Assembly: GCF_029867415.1 (NCBI RefSeq) | Contig: NC_081186.1 | Location: 108,812,128 to 108,876,127 of the forward strand | DNA from: Vicia villosa | Taxonomy: Eukaryota > Streptophyta > Magnoliopsida > Fabales > Fabaceae | Direction of reading: 5' to 3' | Length of the DNA stretch: 64,000 bases | Shown here: positions 12,305 to 21,689 of the stretch, in pieces | Layout: every line of letters begins with the position of its first letter | How positions within the stretch are numbered: the first letter of the stretch is position 1 | Notes under the pieces: generated by a model | What the model was told of the DNA's origin: nothing | The model's input: the letters and a program-made list of their open reading frames with translations, nothing else | The model's database searches: none | Program-made: the position numbers and the translations under genes

Positions 12305-12583
12305 CCAATGCAATGGCAAATTTTGTTATACGTACATGGGGTGAAGAGTTACCGAATGTGTCATATTACTAAATTTTACACATTGGTGTCATTTAATTCT
12401 TATATATATATAAAATATTTTTTACGGTGTATAAATATTATTTTTATTTAAACAAAATCATAAACTTTATTATTAAAAATATATTTGGAGAGATGAAAAA
12501 AATTGTTATATTTAAAAAAAAAAATTTCTTTACCCACCTCCCTATGGGGGTCACCCCCAGTGAAATCCCAAAATTACCCCTGC

Positions 12584-12740
12584 TTCGGAGATGCATCTCC
12601 GAAGTTATTTTTTTTTTTTGAATTTTCATACTTTTCGGAAATGAATCTCCGAAAACACCATAAAAGTGGTGTTTTCGGAGATGCATTTCCGAAGTAAAAA
12701 AAATTCAAAACTGTGAATATTTCGGAAGTTCATTTCCGAA
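12584..12740. repeat. Left palindrome cluster
   Basis: Four copies of a 20-bp palindromic unit at about 12584, 12633, 12673 and 12720, spaced about 40-50 bases apart. The first, TTCGGAGATGCATCTCCGAA, is a perfect palindrome; the others are close variants such as TTCGGAAGTTCATTTCCGAA. Confidence 0.9.
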
Positions 12741-12793
12741 AAGATTCCTGCATATACAATTTTCCCTCCTTCACTATTTCATCATTTTGTCTC

Positions 12794-13976
12794 CAAAACT
12801 TCTCCAAACCCTCTCCAAAACTCAATCAATCTCCATCCATTTTTCGTCTCAAAATCAAGTTTCAAACCGTTGATCACGTTAAAGGGAGCATAGAAAGCTA
12901 CAATTTGAGGTAAACATCTCCCATTTCATCCCCTATTTCACTACATTGATTGATGAATTTTCTGCTGAAACCTGCGATGGTTCGGAAGTTCATTTCCGAA
13001 ATATATTACCTAACAAATTTCGGAAATGAACTTCCGAAATATGCCCTGGCAGTTAAAACAAACAGTTTTGGCCAATTTTGCTAATTTTTGCATATGTTAG
13101 GTATGGTGCATCCGGACAACATCGTGCAAGACGATGACGCAGTAGTTCCGGAAGTTGTCAACGTTAAAAACGATTCGGTTATCGACGATCGAGCTATGAT
13201 CAATGCGGTTGATGTTCGGCAACAATTTACCAATGATCGAAGCTTCGGTAGTCGCGAGCATTTGATTGATTGGGTACAGAACGAAGCTAGTAAAGTTGGA
13301 TTTGGAATTGTAATTTTAAGGTCCGACAATGGAAATAGTAGGCGGAAAGCTTTCGTTGTTTTGAATTGCGAATGGGGTGGGAGTTATGCACAATCAAAAC
13401 TTCTCCAAACCCTCTCCAAAACTCAATCAATCTCCATCCATTTTTCGTCTCAAAATCAAGTTTCAAACCGTTGATCACGTTAAAGGGAGCATAGAAAGCT
13501 ACAATTTGAGGTAAACATCTCCCATTTCATCCCCTATTTCACTACATTGATTGATGAATTTTCTGCTGAAACCTGCGATGGTTCGGAAGTTCATTTCCGA
13601 AATATATTACCTAACAAATTTCGGAAATGAACTTCCGAAATATGCCCTGGCAGTTAAAAAAAACAGTTTTGGCCAATTTTTCTAATTTTTGCATATGTTA
13701 GGTATGGTGCATCCGGACAACATTGTGCAAGACGATGACGCAGTAATTCCGGAAGTTGTCAACGTTAAAAACGATTCGGTTATCGACGATCGAGCTATGA
13801 TCAATGCGGTTGATGTTCGGCAACAATTTACCAATGATCGAAGCTTCGGTAGTCGCGAGCATTTGATTGATTGGGTTCGGAACGAAGCTAGTAAAGTTGG
13901 ATTTGGAATTGTAATTTTAAGGTCCGACAATGGAAATAGTAGGCGGAAAGCTTTCGTTGTTTTGAATTGCGAACGG
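12794..13976. repeat. 601-bp tandem duplication
   Basis: The unit 12794-13394 is repeated at 13395 to about 13976 with very few differences. It covers the untranslated leader, a putative intron (donor near 12910, acceptor just before 13101) holding two palindromes, and the first part of the transposase exon. The near identity shows the duplication is recent relative to the decay of the gene. The join at about 13378-13396 removed the middle of the first copy's exon. Confidence 0.9.
13103..13393 (+). pseudogene. MULE/FAR1-type transposase, first 5' copy
   Basis: From ATG 13103 the frame gives a short acidic N-terminus, then 'FGSREHLIDWV' and 'SKVGFGIVILRSDNG', the start of the FAR1-type DNA-binding region found in plant Mutator-like transposases and their domesticated relatives FHY3/FAR1. 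It stops matching after 'NCEWGGSYAQ', where the duplication join returns to leader sequence. So this is a truncated 5' fragment. An upstream start at Met-His-Met-Leu would lie inside the putative intron, so I prefer ATG 13103. Confidence 0.65.
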
Positions 13977-14412
13977 GGTGTCCGTTTAAGTTGCGCGCGA
14001 CTCGGAGGGTTGATGATTTGTGGCGTTTAACCGTGATTTGTGGAATTCATAATCATGCCTTGGATTCCAACTTACACAGACATCCAATGGCGTGTCGTTT
14101 GTCCCGCGAAGAGAAGAATGTGATTTCGGATTTAACGATAGTCAAAGTGGCGCCTCGCAACATACTTGCCGATTTGAAGCGTAAAAAACCGGATAGCTTT
14201 TCAAATATCAAGCAAGTTTACAATGAACGACACAATCTCAAAGTTTTGAAAATGGGCCCTCGGTCGGAAATGCAACAACTTTTGAAACTATTAGGCGATA
14301 ACAAATATGTGTCAAGCTTCCGAAAGTCCGAGGACAAAGTTACGGTGCGTGATATTTTTTAGACTCATCCCGAAAGTATCAAATTGTTCAACACATTTCC
14401 AACCGTTCTTGT
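13704..14412 (+). pseudogene. MULE/FAR1-type transposase, truncated
   Basis: Starting at ATG 13704 this repeats the N-terminus of the first copy. A deletion plus frameshift near 13976 follows, and the protein resumes in another frame with 'RTGCPFKLRA', 'WRLTVICGIHNHALD', 'SREEKNVISDL' and 'LLKLLGDNKYVSSFRK'. This is the FAR1-type zinc-binding domain (Cys and His-Asn-His pattern) and the following linker. An in-frame TAG at 14360-14362 breaks the protein, and the match ends at 'TFPTVLVM', just where the catalytic DDE domain should begin. The rest was lost by internal deletion and joined to AT-rich 3' sequence. Confidence 0.75.
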
Positions 14413-14596
14413 AATGACCATTTTTGTATGTATTGTTGTTTATCATGTAAAATCGGACCGATTCAATACATATATAATATAAGTATGTTTTATGTCATCA
14501 TTGTCTAATTTATGTCTATTTTGAATTCCCTTTGTAATTTATACACAAAACACTAAGCAATCAACAAAATGCAAAATTTATGTCTGTTTCTGCATA

Positions 14597-14662
14597 ATTC
14601 GGAAATGAACTTCCGAAATATACTAGTCTGCCTCCAATTTTCGGAAGTTCATTTCCGAAACA
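14597..14662. repeat. Palindrome pair between the two genes
   Basis: TTCGGAAATGAACTTCCGAA near 14599 and its inverted variant TTCGGAAGTTCATTTCCGAA near 14641. They lie directly upstream of the promoter of the small gene at 14763. Confidence 0.9.
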
Positions 14663-14713
14663 TCCACTGAGTGCAAGATAAAGTTTGTTGGGCCATTATT
14701 ACTCCAATAAGTC

Positions 14714-14720
14714 TATAAAT
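14714..14720 (+). promoter_or_regulatory. TATA box of the small MULE-borne gene
   Basis: TATAAAT, 43 bases before the ATG at 14763. A TTGGGCC (about 14688, site-II-like) and a CCAATA lie just upstream. The CT/CA-rich leader between TATA and ATG looks like a normal plant 5' leader. Confidence 0.6.
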
Positions 14721-14762
14721 ACAACACACTCTTCTTCATCATCTTCACACCACAAAACACAA

Positions 14763-15134
14763 ATGACACAAACCTACCCCCACCTAGCATTCGTCTACTT
14801 CACCACCGGCTACCCGATGCCGTTCCAATTTCGCTTCTCGCGCGACACGCCGTTTGCGGAGTTGATAACGTCGTTCCACACGCTATTGTAATATCCCGAA
14901 AATCGAAAGGTTGCCAAGCTCGAGTACCGTTCGCCATCGCTTAACGACGAGGGAGGCATTGAATTCACACCTTTTGAGATCAAGAACGACGAAGATTTAG
15001 CGGTTTTGTGGACAACATTCGATCGATTTTCTTCGAAGGGTCCGATCGAATTGGACGCGAAACTTCAAAGATTGGGGGTCGACGTTATCAAAATGTTGAC
15101 TCATCCTCACCTACCCGTGTTTAACAATATGTAA
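14763..15134 (+). pseudogene. Small stand-alone MULE-borne gene, one nonsense stop
   Basis: ATG at 14763 opens a 123-codon frame ending at TAA 15132-15134, with one internal TAA at 14889-14891 (codon 43), one base from CAA. The coding sequence is much GC-richer than its surroundings and keeps one frame across the stop, so it was recently functional. Visible segments: 'VYFTTGYPMPFQFRF', 'KLEYRSPS', and 'FTPFEIKNDEDLAVLW'. The last resembles the end of the PB1-like N-terminal domain that many plant MULE transposases carry fused. I infer that this could be a separated accessory protein; the function is not known to me. It has its own TATA box and a poly(A) signal. Confidence 0.55.
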
Positions 15135-15178
15135 CTTTAATCTTATGTAATGTGATCGATGTAATCTTCATCCGATTA

Positions 15179-15184
15179 AATAAA
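15179..15184 (+). terminator. Poly(A) signal of the small gene
   Basis: AATAAA, 45 bases after the stop codon at 15132-15134. Confidence 0.6.
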
Positions 15185-15227
15185 GCGAATCGTTCTTGTT
15201 TGTTATTTTTCTTCTGTCCAGACCTTA

Positions 15228-15436
15228 TTTCGGAAGTTCATTTCCGAATTCCTCCAAGGGGGGTGAATTCGGAGATGAACTTCCGAATTCACCAATTTTC
15301 TGAAAATTAACCTTATTTCGGAGATGCATCTCCGAAATCAATATTTTTCATTAAAATATTCAACTTTTCGGAGATTCATTTCCGAAAACACATTTTTTTC
15401 AATAAAAGTACGTTTTCGGAAATGAACTTCTGAAAC
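15228..15436. repeat. Right palindrome cluster of first element
   Basis: Five palindromic units near 15229, 15268, 15316, 15367 and 15414, including the perfect TTCGGAGATGCATCTCCGAA. Spacing is about 40-50 bases, mirroring the left cluster. Confidence 0.9.
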
Positions 15437-15794
15437 AAGGGGTATTTTCATAAATTCGCAAGAGGTGACCAAGAAGGATAGGAGGTGGGTAAAGAAATTT
15501 TCTTAAAAAACTAAAAACATATTTAATTATATAATTAAATATTATTAAATCTTAGTTTGATTAGATAAAGAGATGAAATAAAGAGATGTTGGATTTTTTT
15601 GTTAGCTAGGAGACAGAGAAATAATAGTATAGAATGAAAGAAAGGTAACAAAAAGTAATATTATAGAAAAGAATGAAAATGTAATTGAATTAGGTGACAT
15701 CATTAATTAATTCAAACTTTACACCCAAAGAAATAATAGAACAAACATATAGTTGAAATAGAACAAAGTGATATCATTGAAAAAATAAATTTGG

Positions 15795-16933
15795 AAATTT
15801 CTTTCCCTACCTCCCTCTTTTCTAGATCACCTCCGGTGAAAAACCGAAAATACCCTCACTTCGGAAATGCATTTCCGAAACGCTTTTTTTTTCTTCAAAA
15901 TTTGTCTTATTTCGGAAATGCACTTCCGAAAACACGAAAAAAAGGTGTTTTCGAAGATACATTTCCGAAAACACCCTTTTTTGGGTTTTCGGAGATGCAT
16001 TTCCGAAAACACCTTTTTTTGGGAGGGGGTGTCTTCGGAGATGCATATCCGAAATATTCCAAGACCAAATTGGTCTTGGAATGTTTCGGATATACACTTC
16101 CAAAACAATTCAATAATTATTAAAAAATTAAAATCAAGGTGAATCAATACAATTAATAGGTATAAAATCAAGGTGAATCAATAAAATGAAGGTTAATCAA
16201 TAAAATCAAGGTGAATCAAAATTTTCTAAACAATTTTAAAGTTAAAAATAATTTTTAACTTATATAAATATATAATATATAAATATATAATAATTAATAT
16301 ATAAATATATAATAATTAATATATAAATATATAAATATATAATAATTATTATAAATTAAAACACTCATTTTTTTAATTTTTATAATTATTATATAAATAT
16401 ATAAATATATAATAATTTTTATAAATATATAATAATTATTATAATTATTATATAAATATATAAATTAAAACACTCATTTTTTATAAATATATAACAATTA
16501 TTATAAATATATAAATAAAAAATTATAACCTATTTTGTAAGTGAAATTATTTTAATTATTTTAATTAAAATTATTTTAAATTTTAAAATATGAATCAGGA
16601 TAGAAATATATAATAGCTATTATTCATAACTCATAAATTATATCAAAATATATAATTATTATTATTCATTACTCATAAATTATATCAAATTTATGATATG
16701 TGAATTAATTAATATCCTAAAAATTAATTTTTGGGATTTTTTAGATTTTTTTTTGTTGTTTCGGAGATGCATCTCCGAATTAGTCAAAATCCTAATTTTT
16801 GGGATTTTTTCGGAAATGCACTTCCGAAGTCTGGAAAAATTTAGAAAAAAAAATATTTCGGAAATGCATTTCCGAAGCAGGGTAAAATGGAGTTTTCGCT
16901 GGGGGTGACCCCATAGGAAGATGGGTAAAGAAA
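15795..16933. mobile_element. Second, non-coding MULE-like element
   Basis: The left end reads AAATTTCTTTCCCTACCTCC, and the right end reads TTTCTTTACCCATCTTCC on the minus strand with GGGGTGACCCC just inside. Both match the ends of the 12520-15502 element. Nine palindromic units occur: six near the left end (15861-16103) and three near the right (16759-16875). The middle is an A/T-only ATATAAATATATAAT-type tract. No coding sequence: a short derivative of the same family, about 290 bp from the first. A target duplication was not clear. Confidence 0.7.
15861..16103. repeat. Six-unit palindrome cluster
   Basis: Units near 15861, 15910, 15950, 15987, 16035 and 16084, the first being TTCGGAAATGCATTTCCGAA (perfect). 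Long AT-rich spacers separate them. Short ORFs reading through this block are artefacts of the repeats. Confidence 0.9.
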
Positions 16934-17159
16934 AAATCATAAATTTTAGATACAAACTAGTAACTAACCCGTGCGTTTGCACGGGTTCTTGTACGGGACG
17001 CGCATTTGTTTTAAGTCTCCACTTGATATTATAATATATTTATTATATAAAAATTAGTAAAACAAAAAAATTGATAGTATAAGTAAAAAAACAGTTAGAC
17101 TGGATATTTTTTAAAGAGGATACTTACATACCAGATGTTTTAAGTCTCCGTTTGTGTTT

Positions 17160-17160
<1 letters not shown>

Positions 17161-17250
<90 letters not shown>
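17161..17250. repeat. (TA)n microsatellite
   Basis: About 90 bases of TA inside the Helitron. Long Tyr/Ile frames here are repeat artefacts. Confidence 0.95.
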
Positions 17251-17254
<4 letters not shown>

Positions 17255-17310
17255 AAGTATTTAAAATAAATATAATTTGTGATAACAATGTGAGGGTTAC
17301 CCAAAAAAAT

Positions 17311-17642
17311 AATAAACCCGTGCGTTCGCACGGGTTCTGGTACGTGACGCGCATTTGTTTCAGATGTATATTTTTAATAGAAAAATGTCTGGTACCCGTG
17401 AAAAAATAATTATCAAATGTATAGAAAAATGTCAGGTACCCGTAAAAAAATAATAATTAAATATATAAAAAAATGTCTGATACCCGTAAAAAATAATAAT
17501 TGAATTTATAGAAAAATATCCGATACCCGTAAAAACATTTAGATCAATAAAAAAAATTTAATACAAAATATAGTTTTGTTATAAACCCGTGCGTTCGCAC
17601 GGTTTCTGGTACGGGACGCGCATTTGTTTTAGATGTTTATTT
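17311..17642. repeat. Two internal copies of Helitron 3' hairpin
   Basis: AACCCGTGCGTTCGCACGG-type hairpins near 17314 and 17582, each followed by CTGGTACG(T/G)GACGCGCATTT, the same sequence that follows the terminal hairpin at 16966. Neither has the CTAG end, so they are internal duplications. Confidence 0.8.
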
Positions 17643-18065
17643 TTTTATAGAAAAATGTCTAGTACCTGTGAACAAATAATAATTGAATGTATAGAAAAAT
17701 GTCTGGTATCCGTAAAAAATAATGATTGAATGTATAAAAAAATGTTCGGTACCCGTAAAAAAATAATAATTAAATGTTTAGAAAAATTGTGGTACCCGTA
17801 AAAAAAATAATTGAATGTATAAGAAAAATGTCTAGTACCCGTGAAAAAATAATAATTGAAAGTATAGAAAAATGTCTGGTACCCATGAAAAATAATGATT
17901 GAATGTATAGAAAAATGTCCGGTACCAGTGAAAAAATAATAATTAAATGATTAGAAAAATATCTGGTACCCGTGAAAAAATAATAATTGAATGCATAGAA
18001 AAATGTGCGGTACCCGTGAAATAATAATAATTGAATGTACAAAAAATGTCTGGTACCCGTAAAAA
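17380..18065. repeat. About 42-bp minisatellite
   Basis: Some fifteen imperfect units, each with GAAAAATGTC(T/C)GGTACCCGT followed by an A-rich AATAATAATTGAATGTATA stretch. The first internal hairpin and the last units share GGTAC(C/G), suggesting growth from the hairpin-proximal sequence. Confidence 0.85.
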
Positions 18066-18092
18066 CACTTAGATCAATAAATTTTTTTAATA

Positions 18093-18178
18093 CAAATACA
18101 ATTTCTTTATTCATTTATCTACAAAATACAATTTCTTTATTCATTTTAATACAAAATACAATTTCTTTATTCATTTCT
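18093..18178. repeat. Short triple tandem repeat
   Basis: Three units of about 30-36 bases with ATACAATTTCTTTATTCATTT. Confidence 0.8.
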
Positions 18179-18531
18179 GTCATTTCAAAATCGAAAAATA
18201 TTTTGAATATCATTCATTTATAAATATGCATTTAAAAAGATTATTTTTTTTAACATAAATGATTACTTTCTTTATTCTTCTCAGGAATATAACTAATTAC
18301 GATTTAAAACATGTCCATTTTATTAATTAGAAATTGTTACATATTTAACATTTTTTATTAGTTGTGCAAATTTATCATTTTTATGATAATTAAAAACATG
18401 TTTATTAATTAAAGGGTCATTCTGGGCAAAGAAGCCTGCAACGTGCAAAGAAGCCTGCCACGTGGCTCACTATCTAAGCAAAGGGTCATTCTGGTCCTTT
18501 CCAGAACATCAATCTTTCTTATATTGTAGAT

Positions 18532-20930
18532 TTAAATTCTAACATAATTTGTTGCATAAAAATATGTGGGATTGCGTGTGAACTTTAATCATGAATTTGG
18601 ATCTGGTTGATATTTTAAATTTGGATTCAAACATAATTATAATAGTATTTTTATGCCAAAATAAATACATATAATATGAAAAACTTTAATAATATCTACA
18701 TTTACAATATCAAACATTATAATAAATAATCCAAAATAAATGCAGAAATAATTACTCAGCATTAACATATTGATTTGTTCCAATCTTTTAATTAAATTAC
18801 TTAAAATTCAATGAATTTTTTTTAATTATGAACAATTATTAATGGAAAGATATTGCAGAGAAATTAGGGAAGTTATTTGTAAATATTTCTTCACATGTTA
18901 AAAAAAGAAAATTTATAAGTTATTCTATTTTTAATCTCTTTTATTTTCCTGCACCAAAAAGTGATAATTTTCTTTTGATTGGTAGTTAAAAAAATAAATT
19001 AAAAAAATCTTGAAATTAAAATTTCATTTTACAATAAGTCTCAACTATTGAAATCAAAGATGTCACATAAGGGTTCGTCATGTTAAGACCTTCATTGCTT
19101 CCTTCACCGGCCACCGTATTTGAATATTTGAACGGAAGTATGCTATTTGTATGAGCGTGCAGATAAGAAGTAGCGGAGGCAACAATATTATAATTAGTCA
19201 TGGTACTTATCCTATATCCACCGTTATTTGACTGCTATTCTTCTTCTGGCTTCTCTAAGCTTTCAACTTCTTGAGGATTTTTCTCAGGTTTTGCTGTCGA
19301 TTCCTTTCTCTCTAGCGATGAAGTTACAAAAACAGATCGTACTGTTTTAAGAGTTTCACTGGCTAAATTATCAAATAAAAAAATAAATTAGTTTTGATTT
19401 TGTGGAGAGTTTAAACTAATTTCTGAATCCAAAACCATATATATTCTTCTCTATAATCCAAAACAATATAAAACCCTTACTAATAGAGGTTGCAATTATG
19501 CTCCAACCCTTGATATTGCAGCAAAATATGGGCAAAAGCGCCTAATGCAGTCGCAACGGACGCAAAGACCTCTCAAATGTCACCACATAGTGTGCTTCTT
19601 AAAGATAGAGAGATAACAATCACCCATTTATAAAAATTACTATGAATGTTGCTCACTCAAATGAAATTTTAATTTACAAAGAAACTAAGGAAGGACCAGT
19701 ATAAAAAACAACACGTTATACTAAGATCCGTCGGAATTCGTTTCAGATTCAAAAGATAAATGAGAGAACATAAACCTTTGATGAAGAGTGATGAATAGTA
19801 ACTAAAAAACAGAAAAACTAAAAAAAAATGAGTTAGTTATTAAAACATGAAAAATAAATAAATATTTATAAAAAAACTTTACTCCACTTATAATGAATGA
19901 GGTGATGAAGAACATGATATATTTGGTTCTGAGAAAGTTATGAGAAATAAATATGATGAGAAACCAAATATTATAATAAGCAATATTTCAAATCAAAGTA
20001 TTATAATAAATTTGTTATTATAAACAAAATTGTACTAATAGAGACTCATAAAAACTTGTAGTATATGAAAGGAACAACCTTTAACACACCTTTCATATAG
20101 ACTCATATAAACTGAAAAATGAGAGGAACAACGTTTAACGACCTTTCCATTATTTCCCAACTTCAAATCTAAGACATATTTGCTGCAAAATAAGAGCAAA
20201 AAATTAGATCCACAACATATCTTACATTAACCACAACAATAAAACATCAACAAACACAAATCTGAAACAGAAAAAAACGAAGAGATTAATTTGGGACTTT
20301 CATCGAACACGATGCAGGCAAGGTGCAAATTTTTATATTTTGAAAGCATGTTAATAACAGAAAAAACTCTCACAGCAACAAATAACACCATACAAATGAA
20401 ATAGAAGCAAAAGAAAGAAGAAGAATACGAACAAAAATCAAAAGGGAAGAGGAGATCCGCATTTGATCGAAACCTGCAATAACAACAACAAATATAATCA
20501 ACAACATAATCATCGGTTTTTCATAGATCTAAGTAGAGAATGATAAATTATCATTTTTGTTGAAGAAAGGAAAGAGAGAAAAAAGAAGAAGAATAAGAGA
20601 GAGGAAGCAGAAGAGAGAAAAAGGGGAGAGGAAGAGAGAGGTAGAGGAACAAATAAGAAAGAAGAAGAGGAAGAGAGAGAACCTGCAGAAGAAGTGACTG
20701 GAGCATGAAAAGTGGAAGAAGTGATGGGAGCATATAAAGTGGTTCAGTAAAAGATTTTAGGTGATTCTAAAATTAAATGATATAATTGTTTATTTTTTGC
20801 AATCCATAAGCTTTGCAACCAAATGAAGAAAAGGCAATTGAAAGAAGCTCAGACCATCCACGTGGCTAGATATATGAGCAGCAGGGCAAAAAGGGAATTT
20901 CCAGAACATTCAACTTTCTTATATTGTAGA
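18532..20930 (-). mobile_element. Second Helitron 5' end and body
   Basis: The minus strand has TCTACAATATAAGAAAGTT starting at 20930, preceded by A. The following bases (TGAATGTTCTGGAAA) parallel those at the 18531 terminus, and both ends have a GCCACGTGG / CCACGTGGCTA motif about 60-80 bases inside. So there are either two tandem Helitrons or one element containing another; no separate 3' hairpin lies near 18540. The body has no Rep/helicase. It includes a possible captured exon (19235-19362) and a purine-rich tract (20551-20690) that reads as a CT-rich leader on the minus strand. Confidence 0.5.
19235..19362 (-). pseudogene. Possible captured exon in Helitron
   Basis: On the minus strand a T-rich tract ends in TTTAG at 19363, a good 3' splice site. 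The next 128 bases give one open frame with 'SETLKTVRSVFVTSS', then a Lys/Glu/Pro-rich tail ('KPEKNPQEVESLEKPEEE') and TAG at 19235-19237. The amino-acid composition looks coding and unlike the AT-rich surroundings. I do not recognise the protein. It could be the last exon of a host gene carried by the Helitron, or chance. Confidence 0.25.
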
Positions 20931-21689
20931 TTGCCCTTAATTTTTGATGAGATGGAAAAATAATAAGAAAAAGAAGATGAGAGATTTTCAAAACATCTAA
21001 ATTTGTTATATTATAATTATCGTATACAATATGATTTTGCGTTTTTTTAATTTCTTTCTTTGTTTAAATCACGTTAAAAATTGTGTTTGCTGCATTTTTA
21101 TGAAGTGCTCTCACATACAGTGTCATATTAGTATGTGATGTTCAAATAATTAATACCACTCTTTCATAATAGACATGATATACTAAGAAATGATGTTATA
21201 AGTGGGAGGCATATCTTATCTCTACAAGTAGATTTTATAGGATTAGATTATGCACAAACTCAAATTCTCAAATCATGTATATGATAATTTATTTTAGGTT
21301 GGTTAAGATACTCTAAATCTTTAGTCCTAAATATTCTTTTTAAATTTAAAACATGTTATAATCTTTTATGCAGTCTATAAAAATGGCATCGACATTCCCC
21401 TTTAAATTATAATAATAATTAAAACCTATATGTATAAATAATATTTATCTACAATTTCTTATTTGTTGCTAAAAATTTATATTAGTATATTTAAATTTAC
21501 GAAAATTTAATGTTTATTTTAAAACATTTTATGTTAATATATTTAAATTAACAAAAATTTAATGTATATTTTAAAATTAGATAGTGTGACAGTGTCATTT
21601 TAACATATCTCAAAGAAGTTAATTTAGTTTTTCCTTTTATTGATTGTGGTGATAGTTTTTTTTTTCTGAAACAAACAATGATTATTGAT

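Larger units (their letters stand above)
4493..12401. mobile_element. Fold-back (long-TIR) element split by Copia
   Basis: The left arm (4493-4850) and right arm (about 11940-12401) are inverted copies of one sequence. For example, the left contains CGAATATGCGGTAAAGAGTT and the right contains AACTCTTTACCGCATATTCG. Outer ends read AAGA(A)TTAAATGAC on both strands and sit against TA runs, suggesting insertion at TA. Removing the nested Copia element leaves about 835 bp, nearly all arm. The right arm holds a 94-bp tandem duplication (12117-12304) missing from the left arm. No coding capacity; it was probably mobilised in trans. Superfamily unknown. Confidence 0.65.
12520..15502. mobile_element. 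MULE-like element with palindrome array
   Basis: The terminal inverted repeat AAAATTTCTTTACCCACCTCC reads rightward from 12521 and, complementary, leftward from 15501. TTAAAAAA occurs just outside both ends (12512-12519 and 15503-15510), a possible 8-9 bp target duplication typical of Mutator-like elements. Inside are a broken FAR1/MULE transposase with a 601-bp tandem duplication, a separate short gene (14763-15134), and 15 or so copies of a 20-bp palindrome near the ends and in the putative intron. It lacks the catalytic DDE part of the transposase, so it is non-autonomous. Superfamily assignment rests on the transposase resemblance and duplication length. Confidence 0.7.
16957..18531 (-). 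mobile_element. Helitron, minus strand
   Basis: On the minus strand the 3' terminus has a hairpin (16966-16987, stem AACCCGTGC / GCACGGGTT) followed after a few bases by CTAG (16957-16960) and a T outside. This is the classic Helitron 3' end. The 5' terminus, TCTACAATATAAGAAAG, starts at 18531 with an A before it, so the insertion fits between A and T. No Rep/helicase is present, so it is non-autonomous. Inside are two further copies of the hairpin and a minisatellite. Pairing of this 3' end with this 5' end is inferred; the 5' end at 20930 is the alternative. Confidence 0.65.

Noticed and set aside
15791..16171. Several overlapping 90-114 codon frames
   Set aside because: Produced by the regularly repeated 20-bp palindrome, open in many frames at once.
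12584..16875. CRISPR-like spaced palindromic repeats
   Set aside because: Spacing is irregular, units diverge, and they lie inside plant transposons; no cas genes and a eukaryotic context.
17124..17409. Long Tyr/Ile-rich frames on both strands
   Set aside because: Direct translation of a (TA)n microsatellite.
17770..18114. 114-codon minus-strand frame
   Set aside because: Arises from the 42-bp minisatellite; peptide is simply periodic.
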